Positions 32,783 to 41,011 of a stretch of 64,000 nt of DNA are shown here, piece after piece. This DNA is from Mycolicibacterium setense. GTDB taxonomy: Bacteria; Actinomycetota; Actinomycetes; Mycobacteriales; Mycobacteriaceae. The notes beneath the pieces were generated by a model that made no database searches, was not told the DNA's origin, and was given only the letters and a program-made list of their open reading frames with translations. The translations under genes and the position numbers were made by a program. The stretch spans positions 62,001 to 126,000 of the forward strand of contig NZ_JTJW01000003.1 of assembly GCF_000805385.1 (NCBI RefSeq). The letters run 5' to 3'. Each line of letters starts with the position of its first letter. The stretch's first letter is position 1.

Positions 32783-33940
32783 ATGACCGACACGTTGTCT
32801 ACGCAGAACTCAGCTCGAAGGATTCCCGCCACCGAGCGCATCGCGGTCCGTTGCGTCGACTCCGATGTGCATCCGGTGCCCCGCAGCGGCGAGCTGGGCC
32901 AGTACATCCCGGAGCCGTGGCGCAGCAAGTACTTCGGGACCCACGATGTCGGCGACCTGATCTATTACGACGCCCCCGACTATGCGCACGCCTACGCCAT
33001 GCGCACCGATTCCTTTCCCGCCGACGGCGAATTCGCCGGCAGCGATCCGGATCTCGCGTTCCGGCAACTGATCATGGAGGCCGGCGCCGACATCGCGGTA
33101 CTGGAGCCGGCGGCGTACTCGGCCCACATCCCCGAGGCCAATCACGCGATGAACTGCGCGCTGAACGACTGGCAGGCCAACCACTGGCTGGACTCCCACA
33201 ACAACTGGCACGAGCGCTGGCGCGGGTCCATCTGCCTGGCTGTGGAAGCGCCGGAACTGGGCGCTCAGGAGATCGAGCGGTGGGCCGGCCATCCCTACAT
33301 GGCGCAGATCCTGATCAAGGCCGAGCCGCGCCCGGCATGGGGTGACCCGAAGTACGACCCGATCTGGGCCGCGGCCACCAAGCACGACATCACCGTCAGC
33401 TGCCACCTCTCCCGCGGTGAGTACGACGAGTTGCCGCTGCCGCCGGTCGGATTGCCCAGCTACAACCACGACTTCATGGTCACGTACTCGCTGTTGGCGG
33501 CCAACCAGGTGATGAGCCTGATCTTCGACGGGGTCTTCGACCGGTTCCCGACGCTGCGCATCGTGTTCGTCGAGCATGCCTTCACCTGGATCCTGCCGTT
33601 GATGTGGCGGATGGATGCCATCTATGAGAAGCGCAAGAGCTGGATGGACATCAAGCGCAAGCCGAGCGAGTACGTCAAGGACCACATCAAGTTCACCACC
33701 CAGCCGCTGGACTACCCCGAGGACAAGACCGAACTGTCCCGGGCCCTCGAGTGGATGGAGTGCGACAAGATCCTGCTGTTCTCGTCCGACTACCCGCACT
33801 GGACGTTCGACGATCCGCGCTGGCTGGTCAAGCACCTGCCCGAGCATGCCCGCGAAAACATCATGTTCCGCAACGGGATTGAGACTTACAAGCTGCCCGA
33901 GACCGTCCCGGTGCTGGAAGGCCAGGTACGAGTCTTCTAG
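32783..33940 (+). CDS. amidohydrolase-2 family metal-dependent hydrolase/decarboxylase
   Basis: A 385-residue protein of the amidohydrolase-2 family (ACMSD/gamma-resorcylate decarboxylase group): RCVDSDVHPVPRSGELGQYIPE near the N-terminus (D-x-H metal motif), VSCHLSRGE, FVEHAFTWILPLMWRMD and the C-terminal LLFSSDYPHWTFDDP. Members hydrolyse C-O/C-N bonds or decarboxylate aromatic acids; similar mycobacterial genes often sit beside Rieske oxygenases. The start ATG follows GAGGGGACAG. It is co-transcribed with the aldehyde dehydrogenase and overlaps the convergent TetR gene by four bases. Confidence 0.85.
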   Translation: MTDTLSTQNSARRIPATERIAVRCVDSDVHPVPRSGELGQYIPEPWRSKYFGTHDVGDLIYYDAPDYAHAYAMRTDSFPADGEFAGSDPDLAFRQLIMEAGADIAVLEPAAYSAHIPEANHAMNCALNDWQANHWLDSHNNWHERWRGSICLAVEAPELGAQEIERWAGHPYMAQILIKAEPRPAWGDPKYDPIWAAATKHDITVSCHLSRGEYDELPLPPVGLPSYNHDFMVTYSLLAANQVMSLIFDGVFDRFPTLRIVFVEHAFTWILPLMWRMDAIYEKRKSWMDIKRKPSEYVKDHIKFTTQPLDYPEDKTELSRALEWMECDKILLFSSDYPHWTFDDPRWLVKHLPEHARENIMFRNGIETYKLPETVPVLEGQVRVF

Positions 33941-34539
33941 GGCAGCTTGATCGCTGACACGTACATGTCGACGATCGGCCGGTAGAGGTCGACGTCGTCG
34001 AGTTCGCTACCCAGCACGACTGCGTCACTGGTCGCGATGAGCACCTGGGCGAACGTCTTCGGTGGGATCAGCAGCGTGCCACCGAGTTGGTCGATGCCCT
34101 CGATGATGAACTTCGTCAGCGCGTCGACAACCTCGGATCGCTTGGCCGCGACGCGTTCTCGCGCGTCGGGGTTGCGCAGCAGATACAGCATGAACTCGTG
34201 CCCGAGCGCGGCGTGTTCGGCGCCGCGGTCTTGGCTCAGCAGGCGCCACCGCCGCGCGATCTCATCGATTTCACGCGGACCGACCTGTTTCGCGCTCGAC
34301 ATCACCTCGGCGAAGTTGTCGAAGTAGCGCCGCCAATAGCGATCGCTCACGGCCAGGAACAGGTCTTCCTTGGTCGTGAAGTGCTTGTAGATGGCGCCCT
34401 TGGTGTATCCGGCGGTCCGCGCGATGTCGTCGAGCGTGGCTGGCGCGAAGCCCTTTTCGGCGAATACCTCCTCCGCGGCATCGAGCAGCACCGAGCGCGT
34501 GTGCTCGAGTCTGCGTTCTCGGGTCCAGCGCTCCGCCAT
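33937..34539 (-). CDS. TetR-family regulator
   Basis: A 200-residue TetR protein. The N-terminal HTH (RSVLLDAAEEVFAEKGFAPATLDDIARTAGYTKGAIYKHFTTKEDLFLAVSDRYWRR, residues 15-70) is followed by a helical ligand domain. It is divergent from the AveC/MoxR/VWA operon, and two inverted repeats lie between them, one touching its own start codon, which points to control of that operon and itself (inference). The ligand is unknown. Confidence 0.9.
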   Translation of the reverse strand: MAERWTRERRLEHTRSVLLDAAEEVFAEKGFAPATLDDIARTAGYTKGAIYKHFTTKEDLFLAVSDRYWRRYFDNFAEVMSSAKQVGPREIDEIARRWRLLSQDRGAEHAALGHEFMLYLLRNPDARERVAAKRSEVVDALTKFIIEGIDQLGGTLLIPPKTFAQVLIATSDAVVLGSELDDVDLYRPIVDMYVSAIKLP

Positions 34540-34555
34540 GGCAGAAAGTCTGCCA
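34539..34555. promoter_or_regulatory. palindrome TGGCAGA-AAG-TCTGCCA at the tetR start codon
   Basis: Perfect 7-bp arms with a 3-nt centre, overlapping the first base of the tetR ATG. The size and place fit a TetR operator that blocks its own transcription start. Confidence 0.5.
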
Positions 34556-34559
34556 CAGA

Positions 34560-34587
34560 ATCTGAGCGACCTATTGGATTCTCAGAT
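34560..34587. promoter_or_regulatory. inverted repeat ATCTGAG-N14-CTCAGAT between tetR and the AveC-like gene
   Basis: Perfect 7-bp arms spaced by 14 nt, about 80 bases upstream of the AveC-like start. It lies between two divergent promoters and is the second candidate site for the neighbouring TetR protein. Confidence 0.4.
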
Positions 34588-34664
34588 ACCGACGAGTATA
34601 TTTGCACCGGTTGGGCCGCCTCGCGCTGCCCACTGCCTCCACGATCGTCAAGGGGAAACCGATC

Positions 34665-35834
34665 ATGAGTGATCTGTCCAAAAAGTCTGCTGTCACCGAA
34701 TCGATCAGCGGCGTCGCCGAGCTCGAAAAGCAAGGTCCGTCGTCGTCGAACGCCTTCAAGATCTGGGCGACCGTCGGCGGCATGGTGCTGCTATTGACGT
34801 TGTATCTGTTCACCCGGTGGGTCACCGGGCCCTATTTCGAGTCGGTGTCGGGTGGCCCGAGCGAGCCACCGATGTACATGAAGATCCCGCTGATCGCCAA
34901 CTCCGTCGTACTTTGGGTCGGCCTGCCGGTTGCCTTGTGGTTCTTCATCATTCGGCCTTGGGTGCGGGAGCGCCGCATCACGCTCGACGGCATGCTGCTG
35001 GTGTCGATGGGCCTGATGATGTTCCAGGACCCGATGCTCAACTACTACAGCACCTGGTGCACGTACAACGCCTGGCTGTTCAACCAGGGGTCCTGGGCGC
35101 CGTACATCCCAGGCTGGGTGGCACACGAGGAACCGGGCCATACCGTGCCCGAACCGATACTGACCAACATCCCCGGCTACGCGTACGGCGTCTTGCTGCT
35201 CACCATCGTCGGATGCCTGATCATGCGCAAGATCAAGAACCGTTGGCCCGGGATCAGCAATCTGCGGCTGGTCTTGGTCACCTATGCGATCGCCATCGCC
35301 TTCGACTTCGTCATGGAGGCCCTGATCATGCTGCCGATCGGGTTCTACTCCTACCCCGGCGCCATCCAGTCGCTGTCGTTCAACGCAGGCACCTACTACC
35401 AGTGGCCGATCTACGAGGGCTTCATGTGGGGTGGCGTCCAGACGGCGCTTGTCTGCCTGCGCTTCTTCACCGATGACAAAGGCCACACCGTGGTCGAACG
35501 CGGAATCGACCGGGTCCGCGGCGGATTCGTCAAACAACAGTTCATCCGGTTCCTGGCGATCTTCGGCGGTGTCAGCGCATGCTTCTTCCTGTTCTACAAC
35601 GTCCCGGCGACGTGGCTCGGCACCCAGGCCGATGCGTGGCCGGAGGATGTGCAGAAGCGTTCGTACTTCAACCCCGGCATCTGCGGCGAGGGGACCGACC
35701 GGCCGTGCCCGAACCCTGACCTGCCGTTGACGACACACCGTTCGGGGTATATCAACAACGAGGGTGAACTGGTCCTGCCGGAAGGGGCAACGATGCCGCC
35801 TGTCGTTCCGATCGTTCAGGGTCCACAGCGATGA
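34665..35834 (+). CDS. polytopic membrane protein, AveC spirocyclase-like family
   Basis: A 389-residue membrane protein with about 6-7 hydrophobic segments and conserved-looking polar loops (FQDPMLNYYSTWCTYNAW; FDFVMEALIMLPIGFYSYPGA; GTYYQWPIYEG). These resemble AveC-like proteins, named after the avermectin spirocyclase AveC, which occur as uncharacterised genes in Mycobacterium and Nocardia. The Cys/Pro-rich C-terminal part lies after the last membrane segment. Its stop overlaps the MoxR start (ATGA). A membrane enzyme acting on a hydrophobic substrate is plausible; the reaction is unknown. Confidence 0.7.
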   Translation: MSDLSKKSAVTESISGVAELEKQGPSSSNAFKIWATVGGMVLLLTLYLFTRWVTGPYFESVSGGPSEPPMYMKIPLIANSVVLWVGLPVALWFFIIRPWVRERRITLDGMLLVSMGLMMFQDPMLNYYSTWCTYNAWLFNQGSWAPYIPGWVAHEEPGHTVPEPILTNIPGYAYGVLLLTIVGCLIMRKIKNRWPGISNLRLVLVTYAIAIAFDFVMEALIMLPIGFYSYPGAIQSLSFNAGTYYQWPIYEGFMWGGVQTALVCLRFFTDDKGHTVVERGIDRVRGGFVKQQFIRFLAIFGGVSACFFLFYNVPATWLGTQADAWPEDVQKRSYFNPGICGEGTDRPCPNPDLPLTTHRSGYINNEGELVLPEGATMPPVVPIVQGPQR

Positions 35835-36652
35835 CGGCCAGCAAGTTCAGGCCGATCACCGAAACAGGTTCGGCGGCACCGTTCTACCGCGCCGCGGGCA
35901 CAGAGGTCGAGACCTTCCGGGCGGCCGCGCGGCGCGGTGCGCCGGTGTTGCTCAAAGGACCCACCGGGTGCGGAAAGACCCGTTTCGTCGAGGCGATGGC
36001 GCACGAACTCGGTCGTGAGCTCATCACCGTCGCCGGCCACGAGGACATGACTTCGGCCGATCTGGTGGGCCGGTTCCTGCTGAAGGGCGGTGAAACGGTC
36101 TGGGTGGACGGCCCGTTGACCAGGGCGGTGCGAGAGGGCGCCATCTGCTATCTCGACGAGATCGTGGAGGCGCGTCAGGACACGACTGTGGTCATCCATC
36201 CGCTTGCCGACCACCGTCGCGAATTGCCCATCGACCGGCTCGGCACCACGTTGTCCGCCGCGCCGGGCTTTCAACTGGTGATCTCCTACAACCCCGGCTA
36301 CCAGAGCATCCTGAAGAGCCTCAAAGACTCGACCCGGCAGCGCTTCGTCGCGATCAGCCTTGACTTCCCGGCCGCCGAGATCGAGACCGAGATCGTGGCA
36401 TGGGAGGCGGGGATCGACGCGTCCACCGCTCAGTCGCTGGTCACTCTTGGAAACGCCATCCGGGATCTGGACGGCTCGGCACTGAGCGAGGTGGCCTCGA
36501 CCCGCATGCTGATTCTCGCCGGCGGGCTCGCCGCCGAAGGACTGAGTCTGCGCGACGCTGTCCAGTCCGCCGTGGTGGAGGTGCTGTCCGACGATCCCGA
36601 CGTGATCCGGGGCCTCGGAGAACTCGTCGACGCCGTCCTGCCCCGACGGTGA
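35831..36652 (+). CDS. MoxR-type AAA+ ATPase (CbbQ/NirQ/NorQ-like)
   Basis: A 273-residue AAA+ ATPase with Walker A GPTGCGKT (43-50), Walker B ICYLDEI (105-111), sensor-1 region ISYNPG (151-156) and the short C-terminal domain of the CbbQ/NorQ subgroup. Together with a VWA partner these ATPases remodel metalloenzymes, for example to insert iron (NorQ/NorD) or reactivate Rubisco (CbbQ/CbbO). It overlaps the genes on both sides by four bases, so AveC-like, ATPase and VWA proteins are produced as a set. The client here is unknown. Confidence 0.93.
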   Translation: MTASKFRPITETGSAAPFYRAAGTEVETFRAAARRGAPVLLKGPTGCGKTRFVEAMAHELGRELITVAGHEDMTSADLVGRFLLKGGETVWVDGPLTRAVREGAICYLDEIVEARQDTTVVIHPLADHRRELPIDRLGTTLSAAPGFQLVISYNPGYQSILKSLKDSTRQRFVAISLDFPAAEIETEIVAWEAGIDASTAQSLVTLGNAIRDLDGSALSEVASTRMLILAGGLAAEGLSLRDAVQSAVVEVLSDDPDVIRGLGELVDAVLPRR

Positions 36653-38334
36653 ACACCGGTCATCCGGAGCCGCACGACTTCCGGTTTCTGGCCGGTTTCC
36701 TCGCCGGGCGGTCCATCGATGTGGCCGTGGCCCGCGTGGACGAGTTGGCGTACACCGACGGGCAGGTCGTCTTCGTATCGGCGAGCGCGGATCCGGACAG
36801 GCAGCGTCGCGAAGTGCTCGTTCAGAGCGCACTTCTGGGAGCCGGAAGCCTCGACGATCAGTACGTCAAGCGACTGCGGGGGCGGCCCCAGCTTGCCCGC
36901 CGCTACCTGGCGCTCGAAGGGCACCGGGTACTCGCCGATCTCGGTCCGCGTGTTTCCCTGGCGGCAGCGGTCGGTCCTGACTCCGCCGCGCGGTCGGCCA
37001 ATTCCGAGGAATCGCTACAGATCGCCTTGGGCAGAACGAAACTCGACCCAGCACCGGATTGGTTCGGGACGATCAAACCGTCCAAACTGGGCCGCGTCGG
37101 CGGCGGGGCGGGGTCACGCGCGACCGATGCCGACGTCCGGATGGACGCCGAGCACACCGACCCATCCGAGATGGACGAGGACGATGACGACGACGGACCG
37201 GCAGAGAAGAGCTGGATCCTCAAACTGTTCGAGGCGCCCATCGGCATGCAGGCTCCCGCGAAATTCCTGCGCAGGCTGTTCGGCGGTGCCCGTTCGTCCG
37301 AAAGCGACAGCGTCGGTGGGGAATTGGGAGTCGGCTCGATACGACGGACGTCGCACGCCGGCATGAATGCGCGCCCGGTACCCACCCCGATCCACTTCAC
37401 CCGCGCCGAGAAGCCTGGTGCGGCACTCGCGGTCGGTGGCGCCATGTATCCGGAATGGGACGTCTTCGGTGACCGGTATCGGGAAAACTGGTGCCGCGTC
37501 ATCGATTTCCCGATCACCGCCGCGGTGGACGTCTCAGCCATCGGTGTGACACGGGACGCGGTGTTGAGACGCAGATTGGCGCGAGTGGGCCTCGGTCCCA
37601 AAGTGTTGCGTGCTCGTGCTGACGGCGACGACGTCGACAACGAGGCCTTGATCGACCTGTTCGTCGATCTGCGGTCAGGCTACTCAGCACCCGAGCACGT
37701 GTACACGGAGCGCCGCAAGCTCGCCCGCAACCTCGGTGTGCTCATCCTCGTCGACGCGTCAGGATCGGCGACCGATGCCGACGGCGACGGCCTCGCCGTC
37801 CACGATCACCAACGCCGGGCGGCCGCGACGCTCGCCGCGACGCTCGAGGAACTCGGCGACCGCGTCGCGGTATACGGGTTTCGGTCACAGGGCCGCCGCG
37901 CGGTGCACCTGCTTGCGATCAAGACGTTCGGGCAACGCTTCGGAGCTGCCGGGCGGGCCCGCCTCGGCCAGCTGCAGCCGTTCGGTTACACCAGGCTGGG
38001 TGCCGGCATCCGAGGCGCGGGCGAGATACTCAAAAACCAGGCAGGAACGCCACATCGGCTACTGATCGTGCTGTCGGACGGCTATCCGTACGACGACGGC
38101 TACCAGGGGCGTTACGCCCAGGCCGACGCCTCGAAGGCCCTCGAGGAGTTGCGCGCGGACGGCATGGGGTGCCTGTGCCTGTCCATAGGTCCCGGCGGCG
38201 ACCCTGACACGCTCGATCAGGTCTTCGGCGCGGCCAGCTCGGCCAGCGCCGCGACGTTGTCCGAGCTGAGCCCGCGGATGGATGAGCTGTTCTTGTCGGC
38301 GCTGCGTGAACTCGCCGCTCCCAAACCGCGGTGA
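36649..38334 (+). CDS. VWA-domain partner of the MoxR ATPase (NorD/CbbO-like)
   Basis: A 561-residue protein starting at GTG overlapping the ATPase stop (GTGA). The N-terminal half is a family-specific helical region with a strongly acidic stretch (EMDEDDDDDGPAE, near residue 175). The C-terminal third is a von Willebrand A domain with MIDAS motif LVDASGSATD, threonine in GYTRLGAG and aspartate in LSDGYPYDDGY. NorD/CbbO-type proteins use this domain to link the ATPase to its client. No signal peptide, cytosolic. Confidence 0.9.
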   Translation: MNTGHPEPHDFRFLAGFLAGRSIDVAVARVDELAYTDGQVVFVSASADPDRQRREVLVQSALLGAGSLDDQYVKRLRGRPQLARRYLALEGHRVLADLGPRVSLAAAVGPDSAARSANSEESLQIALGRTKLDPAPDWFGTIKPSKLGRVGGGAGSRATDADVRMDAEHTDPSEMDEDDDDDGPAEKSWILKLFEAPIGMQAPAKFLRRLFGGARSSESDSVGGELGVGSIRRTSHAGMNARPVPTPIHFTRAEKPGAALAVGGAMYPEWDVFGDRYRENWCRVIDFPITAAVDVSAIGVTRDAVLRRRLARVGLGPKVLRARADGDDVDNEALIDLFVDLRSGYSAPEHVYTERRKLARNLGVLILVDASGSATDADGDGLAVHDHQRRAAATLAATLEELGDRVAVYGFRSQGRRAVHLLAIKTFGQRFGAAGRARLGQLQPFGYTRLGAGIRGAGEILKNQAGTPHRLLIVLSDGYPYDDGYQGRYAQADASKALEELRADGMGCLCLSIGPGGDPDTLDQVFGAASSASAATLSELSPRMDELFLSALRELAAPKPR

Positions 38335-38359
38335 CCACGCCAGGGCATCACCATGAACA

Positions 38360-38806
38360 TCAGCCGTCGCTACGTCCGCACGCGGTGTCGTCGCTTCCGG
38401 CTTTGCGCAACAATGCTTTGAGCTGCCGTTGTTCAGTGGGTGTGAGGCGGTCCAGTACTCGCTGATCGGCGACGTGGACGGCGTCCTCCGCGCGGGTGAG
38501 CAACGTCTGCCCCGTCGCGGTGAGTTCGGCGGGCAGTGCTTTCCCGGCCGCCGCCGTATCGGGGCGGCGCACCGCGCCCGCAGCTTGTAGGCGGTGCAGC
38601 AGCTGGTTGGCCGCCTGCGCGCTGACGTGCGTGAGGCGGGCCAGTTCGGCGTTGGTGAGCCCGGGGTTCAGCGAGATGATCCGCAGGCAGACGAACTCGG
38701 CCAGTCCGAGTCCCAGGGGGGCGAGAACCGCCGCCACCTCTGGCCGCAATGTTGCGGCCACCCTGTGCAGGAGGTAGCCCAGCGGCTCGCTGTCGGGGAC
38801 AGTCAT
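38360..38806 (-). CDS. MarR-family regulator
   Basis: A 148-residue MarR protein with winged helix LAEFVCLRIISLNPGLTNAELARLTHVSAQAANQLLHRLQAAGAVRR. The ATG at 38806 is chosen because GAGG lies nine bases upstream; ATGs at 38815 and further out are alternatives. It is convergent with the VWA gene and divergent from the Gly-rich PadR-like gene, sharing a 189-base region that contains a perfect 19-base palindrome. The ligand is unknown. Confidence 0.85.
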   Translation of the reverse strand: MTVPDSEPLGYLLHRVAATLRPEVAAVLAPLGLGLAEFVCLRIISLNPGLTNAELARLTHVSAQAANQLLHRLQAAGAVRRPDTAAAGKALPAELTATGQTLLTRAEDAVHVADQRVLDRLTPTEQRQLKALLRKAGSDDTACGRSDG

Positions 38807-38920
38807 AGGTGGCATCCTCACACGCGCGACCCGCGTCGACCATCAGGATCGATCGCGCCATTTCGCCGACAGCTCAACCAGTTCTCAGCCAGATCTCATT
38901 GAATTGGGTCCGATAGCGGC

Positions 38921-38939
38921 GTATCAAGGAACTTGATAC
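38921..38939. promoter_or_regulatory. perfect palindrome GTATCAAG-GAA-CTTGATAC
   Basis: Eight-base arms with a 3-nt centre, 57-75 bases upstream of the Gly-rich gene and about 115 upstream of the divergent MarR. A strong operator candidate for one of these two regulators. The TATCAAG/CTTGATA half-sites resemble the cores of the sites at 26466 and 31262, but the spacing differs by one base. Confidence 0.6.
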
Positions 38940-38995
38940 ACCTGTCGGGCCGCGCTTCGCCGGCCCGGCTGAAATCTGATAAAAGGATGTGTGAC

Positions 38996-39607
38996 ATGGG
39001 TTTTGGAGGATTCTCTGGCGGTTGGAGCCCGGCGGGATTCGGCGGCGGTAACTGCGGGCCTGAGGGGCAGGGCGGTTTTGGTCCGGGAGGGTTCGGTGCG
39101 CCCGGTTTCGGCGGAGGCTTCGGCGGCCCCGGGTTCGGCAAGGGCTTCGGGCCCGGTTTCGCACTCAAGCGTGCGGCAGTCGGCACCGCGGCACTGTTGC
39201 TCGACGGTCCGGCCACGGCTGAACAAATCGTCGAGCGCACCACCGAGGCGACCGGCGGTGCCGTCACCCCACCACTGGACATCGTCGAATTGGCCATCGC
39301 CGCACTGGCCGGCCGAGGTGTGGTCACCGTCTCCGACGGGGTCGCCACGCTGACCGAATTCGGCACCCAGCTGCTGGCCTGGCGCGGTGTGACCAGCGAG
39401 ACCGCACACGCGTTTCTGGGCAAGGCGGGTAAGTTCGCCGACGTCATCAAGATCCGCACCGGCCTGCACGAGGTCGCGGGCCTGGCCCGCACCATCGCGT
39501 TCACCGGCACGGACGAACAGAAGGCCAAGCTCGGTGAGGTGCGGACGAATCTGCTCGCGGCCATCACCGAGGCGAAGAAGGCCCTGCACGGGGTGCTGGC
39601 CCAGTAA
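38996..39607 (+). CDS. Gly-rich protein with PadR-like winged helix
   Basis: A 203-residue protein. Residues 1-55 are Gly/Phe/Pro-rich (repeated GFGG/GFG units) and the remainder contains a winged-helix-like region (AALLLDGPATAEQIVERTTEATG ... ELAIAALAGRGVVTVSDGVATLTEFG) followed by a helical tail. PadR regulators of Actinobacteria often carry such Gly-rich N-termini. The ATG at 38996 has AAAGGA at a good distance; an ATG nine bases earlier abuts that site. Probably a self-regulating repressor acting at 38921-38939. The identity is likely but not certain. Confidence 0.65.
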   Translation: MGFGGFSGGWSPAGFGGGNCGPEGQGGFGPGGFGAPGFGGGFGGPGFGKGFGPGFALKRAAVGTAALLLDGPATAEQIVERTTEATGGAVTPPLDIVELAIAALAGRGVVTVSDGVATLTEFGTQLLAWRGVTSETAHAFLGKAGKFADVIKIRTGLHEVAGLARTIAFTGTDEQKAKLGEVRTNLLAAITEAKKALHGVLAQ

Positions 39608-39627
39608 GCTCCCGGCGGGCGCGGGGG

Positions 39628-41001
39628 CTAGCGCAGCACTGCGCCCGGATTGAGGATGCCCTGTGGGTCCAGGGCATCCTTGATCCGGCGGGTCAACCTC
39701 ATCACGTCGTCACCGAGTTGTAGTGGCAGCCAATCTCTTTTGAGCCGGCCGATGCCATGCTCGCCGGTGATGGTGCCACCCATCGCGATCGCCAGTTCCA
39801 TGACCCGGGCGAACGCTTGACGGGCGCGTGCGCTCATATCCGGATCTTCGGCATCGAACACCACCACCGGGTGGGTGTTTCCGTCACCGGCATGCGCGAC
39901 GACGCAGATCAGTACGTCGCAGTCGTCGGCGATGCGCTTGATGCCGGCCACCAGTTCCGGCAGGTCGGGTACGGGCACCGTCACGTCCTCGAGGTAGAAC
40001 GTGCCCAATCGCATCAGGGCCAGGCCGACCAGCCGGCGGGCGGCGGTGAACGCGGCGCCCTCGTCCGGATCATCTGTCGCGTAAACCTCAGTGGCACCGG
40101 ATGTTTCGCATGCCTCGACGATGTGGGCGATCTCCTCTTGGGCAGCGCCCGGCGCGTCGGATTGAACCAGCAGCATCGCCTCTGCCGAGCGATCCAGGCC
40201 CATGTGGCGGTAGTCCTCGACGGCGTTGATGGTGGCGTGGTCCATCAACTCCAGCATCGCCGGCCGGACCTTGTCGGTGATGGCCACCACCGCGTCTGCG
40301 GCGTCCTGTACCGAGCCGAACAGCGCGACCGCGGTCGACGCCGGAGGCTGCGCCGGGATCAGCCGGAGGGTGAGCTCGGTGATCACCCCGAGGATGCCCT
40401 CGGAACCGACGAACAACTTCGTCAACGACAGGCCGGCAACGTCTTTCAGCCGCGGGCCGCCCAACCGCACGGCCGTGCCGTCGGCCAGCACCACCTGCAT
40501 GCCCAACACGTAATCGCTGGTGACTCCGTACTTCACACAGCACAGCCCGCCGGCGTTGGTCGCCGCATTCCCGCCGATCGAGGAGATGTCGACCGAACCG
40601 GGGTCGGGCGGGTACCACAGCCCGTGCTCAGCGGCTGCCCGCTTCACCTCTGAGTTCAGCAGACCGGGTTGCACCACCGCGGTGCGGCTCGCGGTATCGA
40701 TGCGGATGTCGCGCATGCGTTCGGTGCTCAAGATGATGCCGCCGTCGACTCCGTTGGCGCCGCCGGCGAGCCCGGATCCCGCGCCGCGGGGCACTACGGG
40801 AACACCGTGTGCGCTCGCCCACCGCAGCACTGCCTGCACATCCTCGGTGCCGGCGGCACGCACCACGGCCCGCGCTCGTCCCGCCTCCGGGTCGAGCGCG
40901 GCGTCGCGGCGATAACCCTCGATCACGGCGGGGTCGGTGATCACCGCGCGGTCCGGCAGTTCGGCGGCCAGCGTGGCGATGTCGGTGTCCGGGGTGGACA
41001 T
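39628..41001 (-). CDS. FAD-linked oxidase, glycolate oxidase GlcD/D-lactate dehydrogenase type
   Basis: A 457-residue VAO-family flavoprotein. The FAD-binding segment is PRGAGSGLAGGANGVDGGIILSTERM (about 70-95), with SVDISSIGGNAATNAGGL following. The C-terminal domain has VAHAGDGNTHPVVVF and GEHGIGRLKRDWL, typical of GlcD/Dld. It oxidises a 2-hydroxy acid such as glycolate or D-lactate to the oxo acid. It stands alone, 11 bases downstream of the LipO-like gene's stop on the same strand, so it may be co-transcribed. Confidence 0.9.
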   Translation of the reverse strand: MSTPDTDIATLAAELPDRAVITDPAVIEGYRRDAALDPEAGRARAVVRAAGTEDVQAVLRWASAHGVPVVPRGAGSGLAGGANGVDGGIILSTERMRDIRIDTASRTAVVQPGLLNSEVKRAAAEHGLWYPPDPGSVDISSIGGNAATNAGGLCCVKYGVTSDYVLGMQVVLADGTAVRLGGPRLKDVAGLSLTKLFVGSEGILGVITELTLRLIPAQPPASTAVALFGSVQDAADAVVAITDKVRPAMLELMDHATINAVEDYRHMGLDRSAEAMLLVQSDAPGAAQEEIAHIVEACETSGATEVYATDDPDEGAAFTAARRLVGLALMRLGTFYLEDVTVPVPDLPELVAGIKRIADDCDVLICVVAHAGDGNTHPVVVFDAEDPDMSARARQAFARVMELAIAMGGTITGEHGIGRLKRDWLPLQLGDDVMRLTRRIKDALDPQGILNPGAVLR

Positions 41002-41011
41002 CACCGGAAGT

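Noticed and set aside
38996..39160. PE_PGRS-like or collagen-like reading of the Gly-rich N-terminus
   Set aside because: No PE domain precedes it, the segment is only about 55 residues and is followed by a winged helix.
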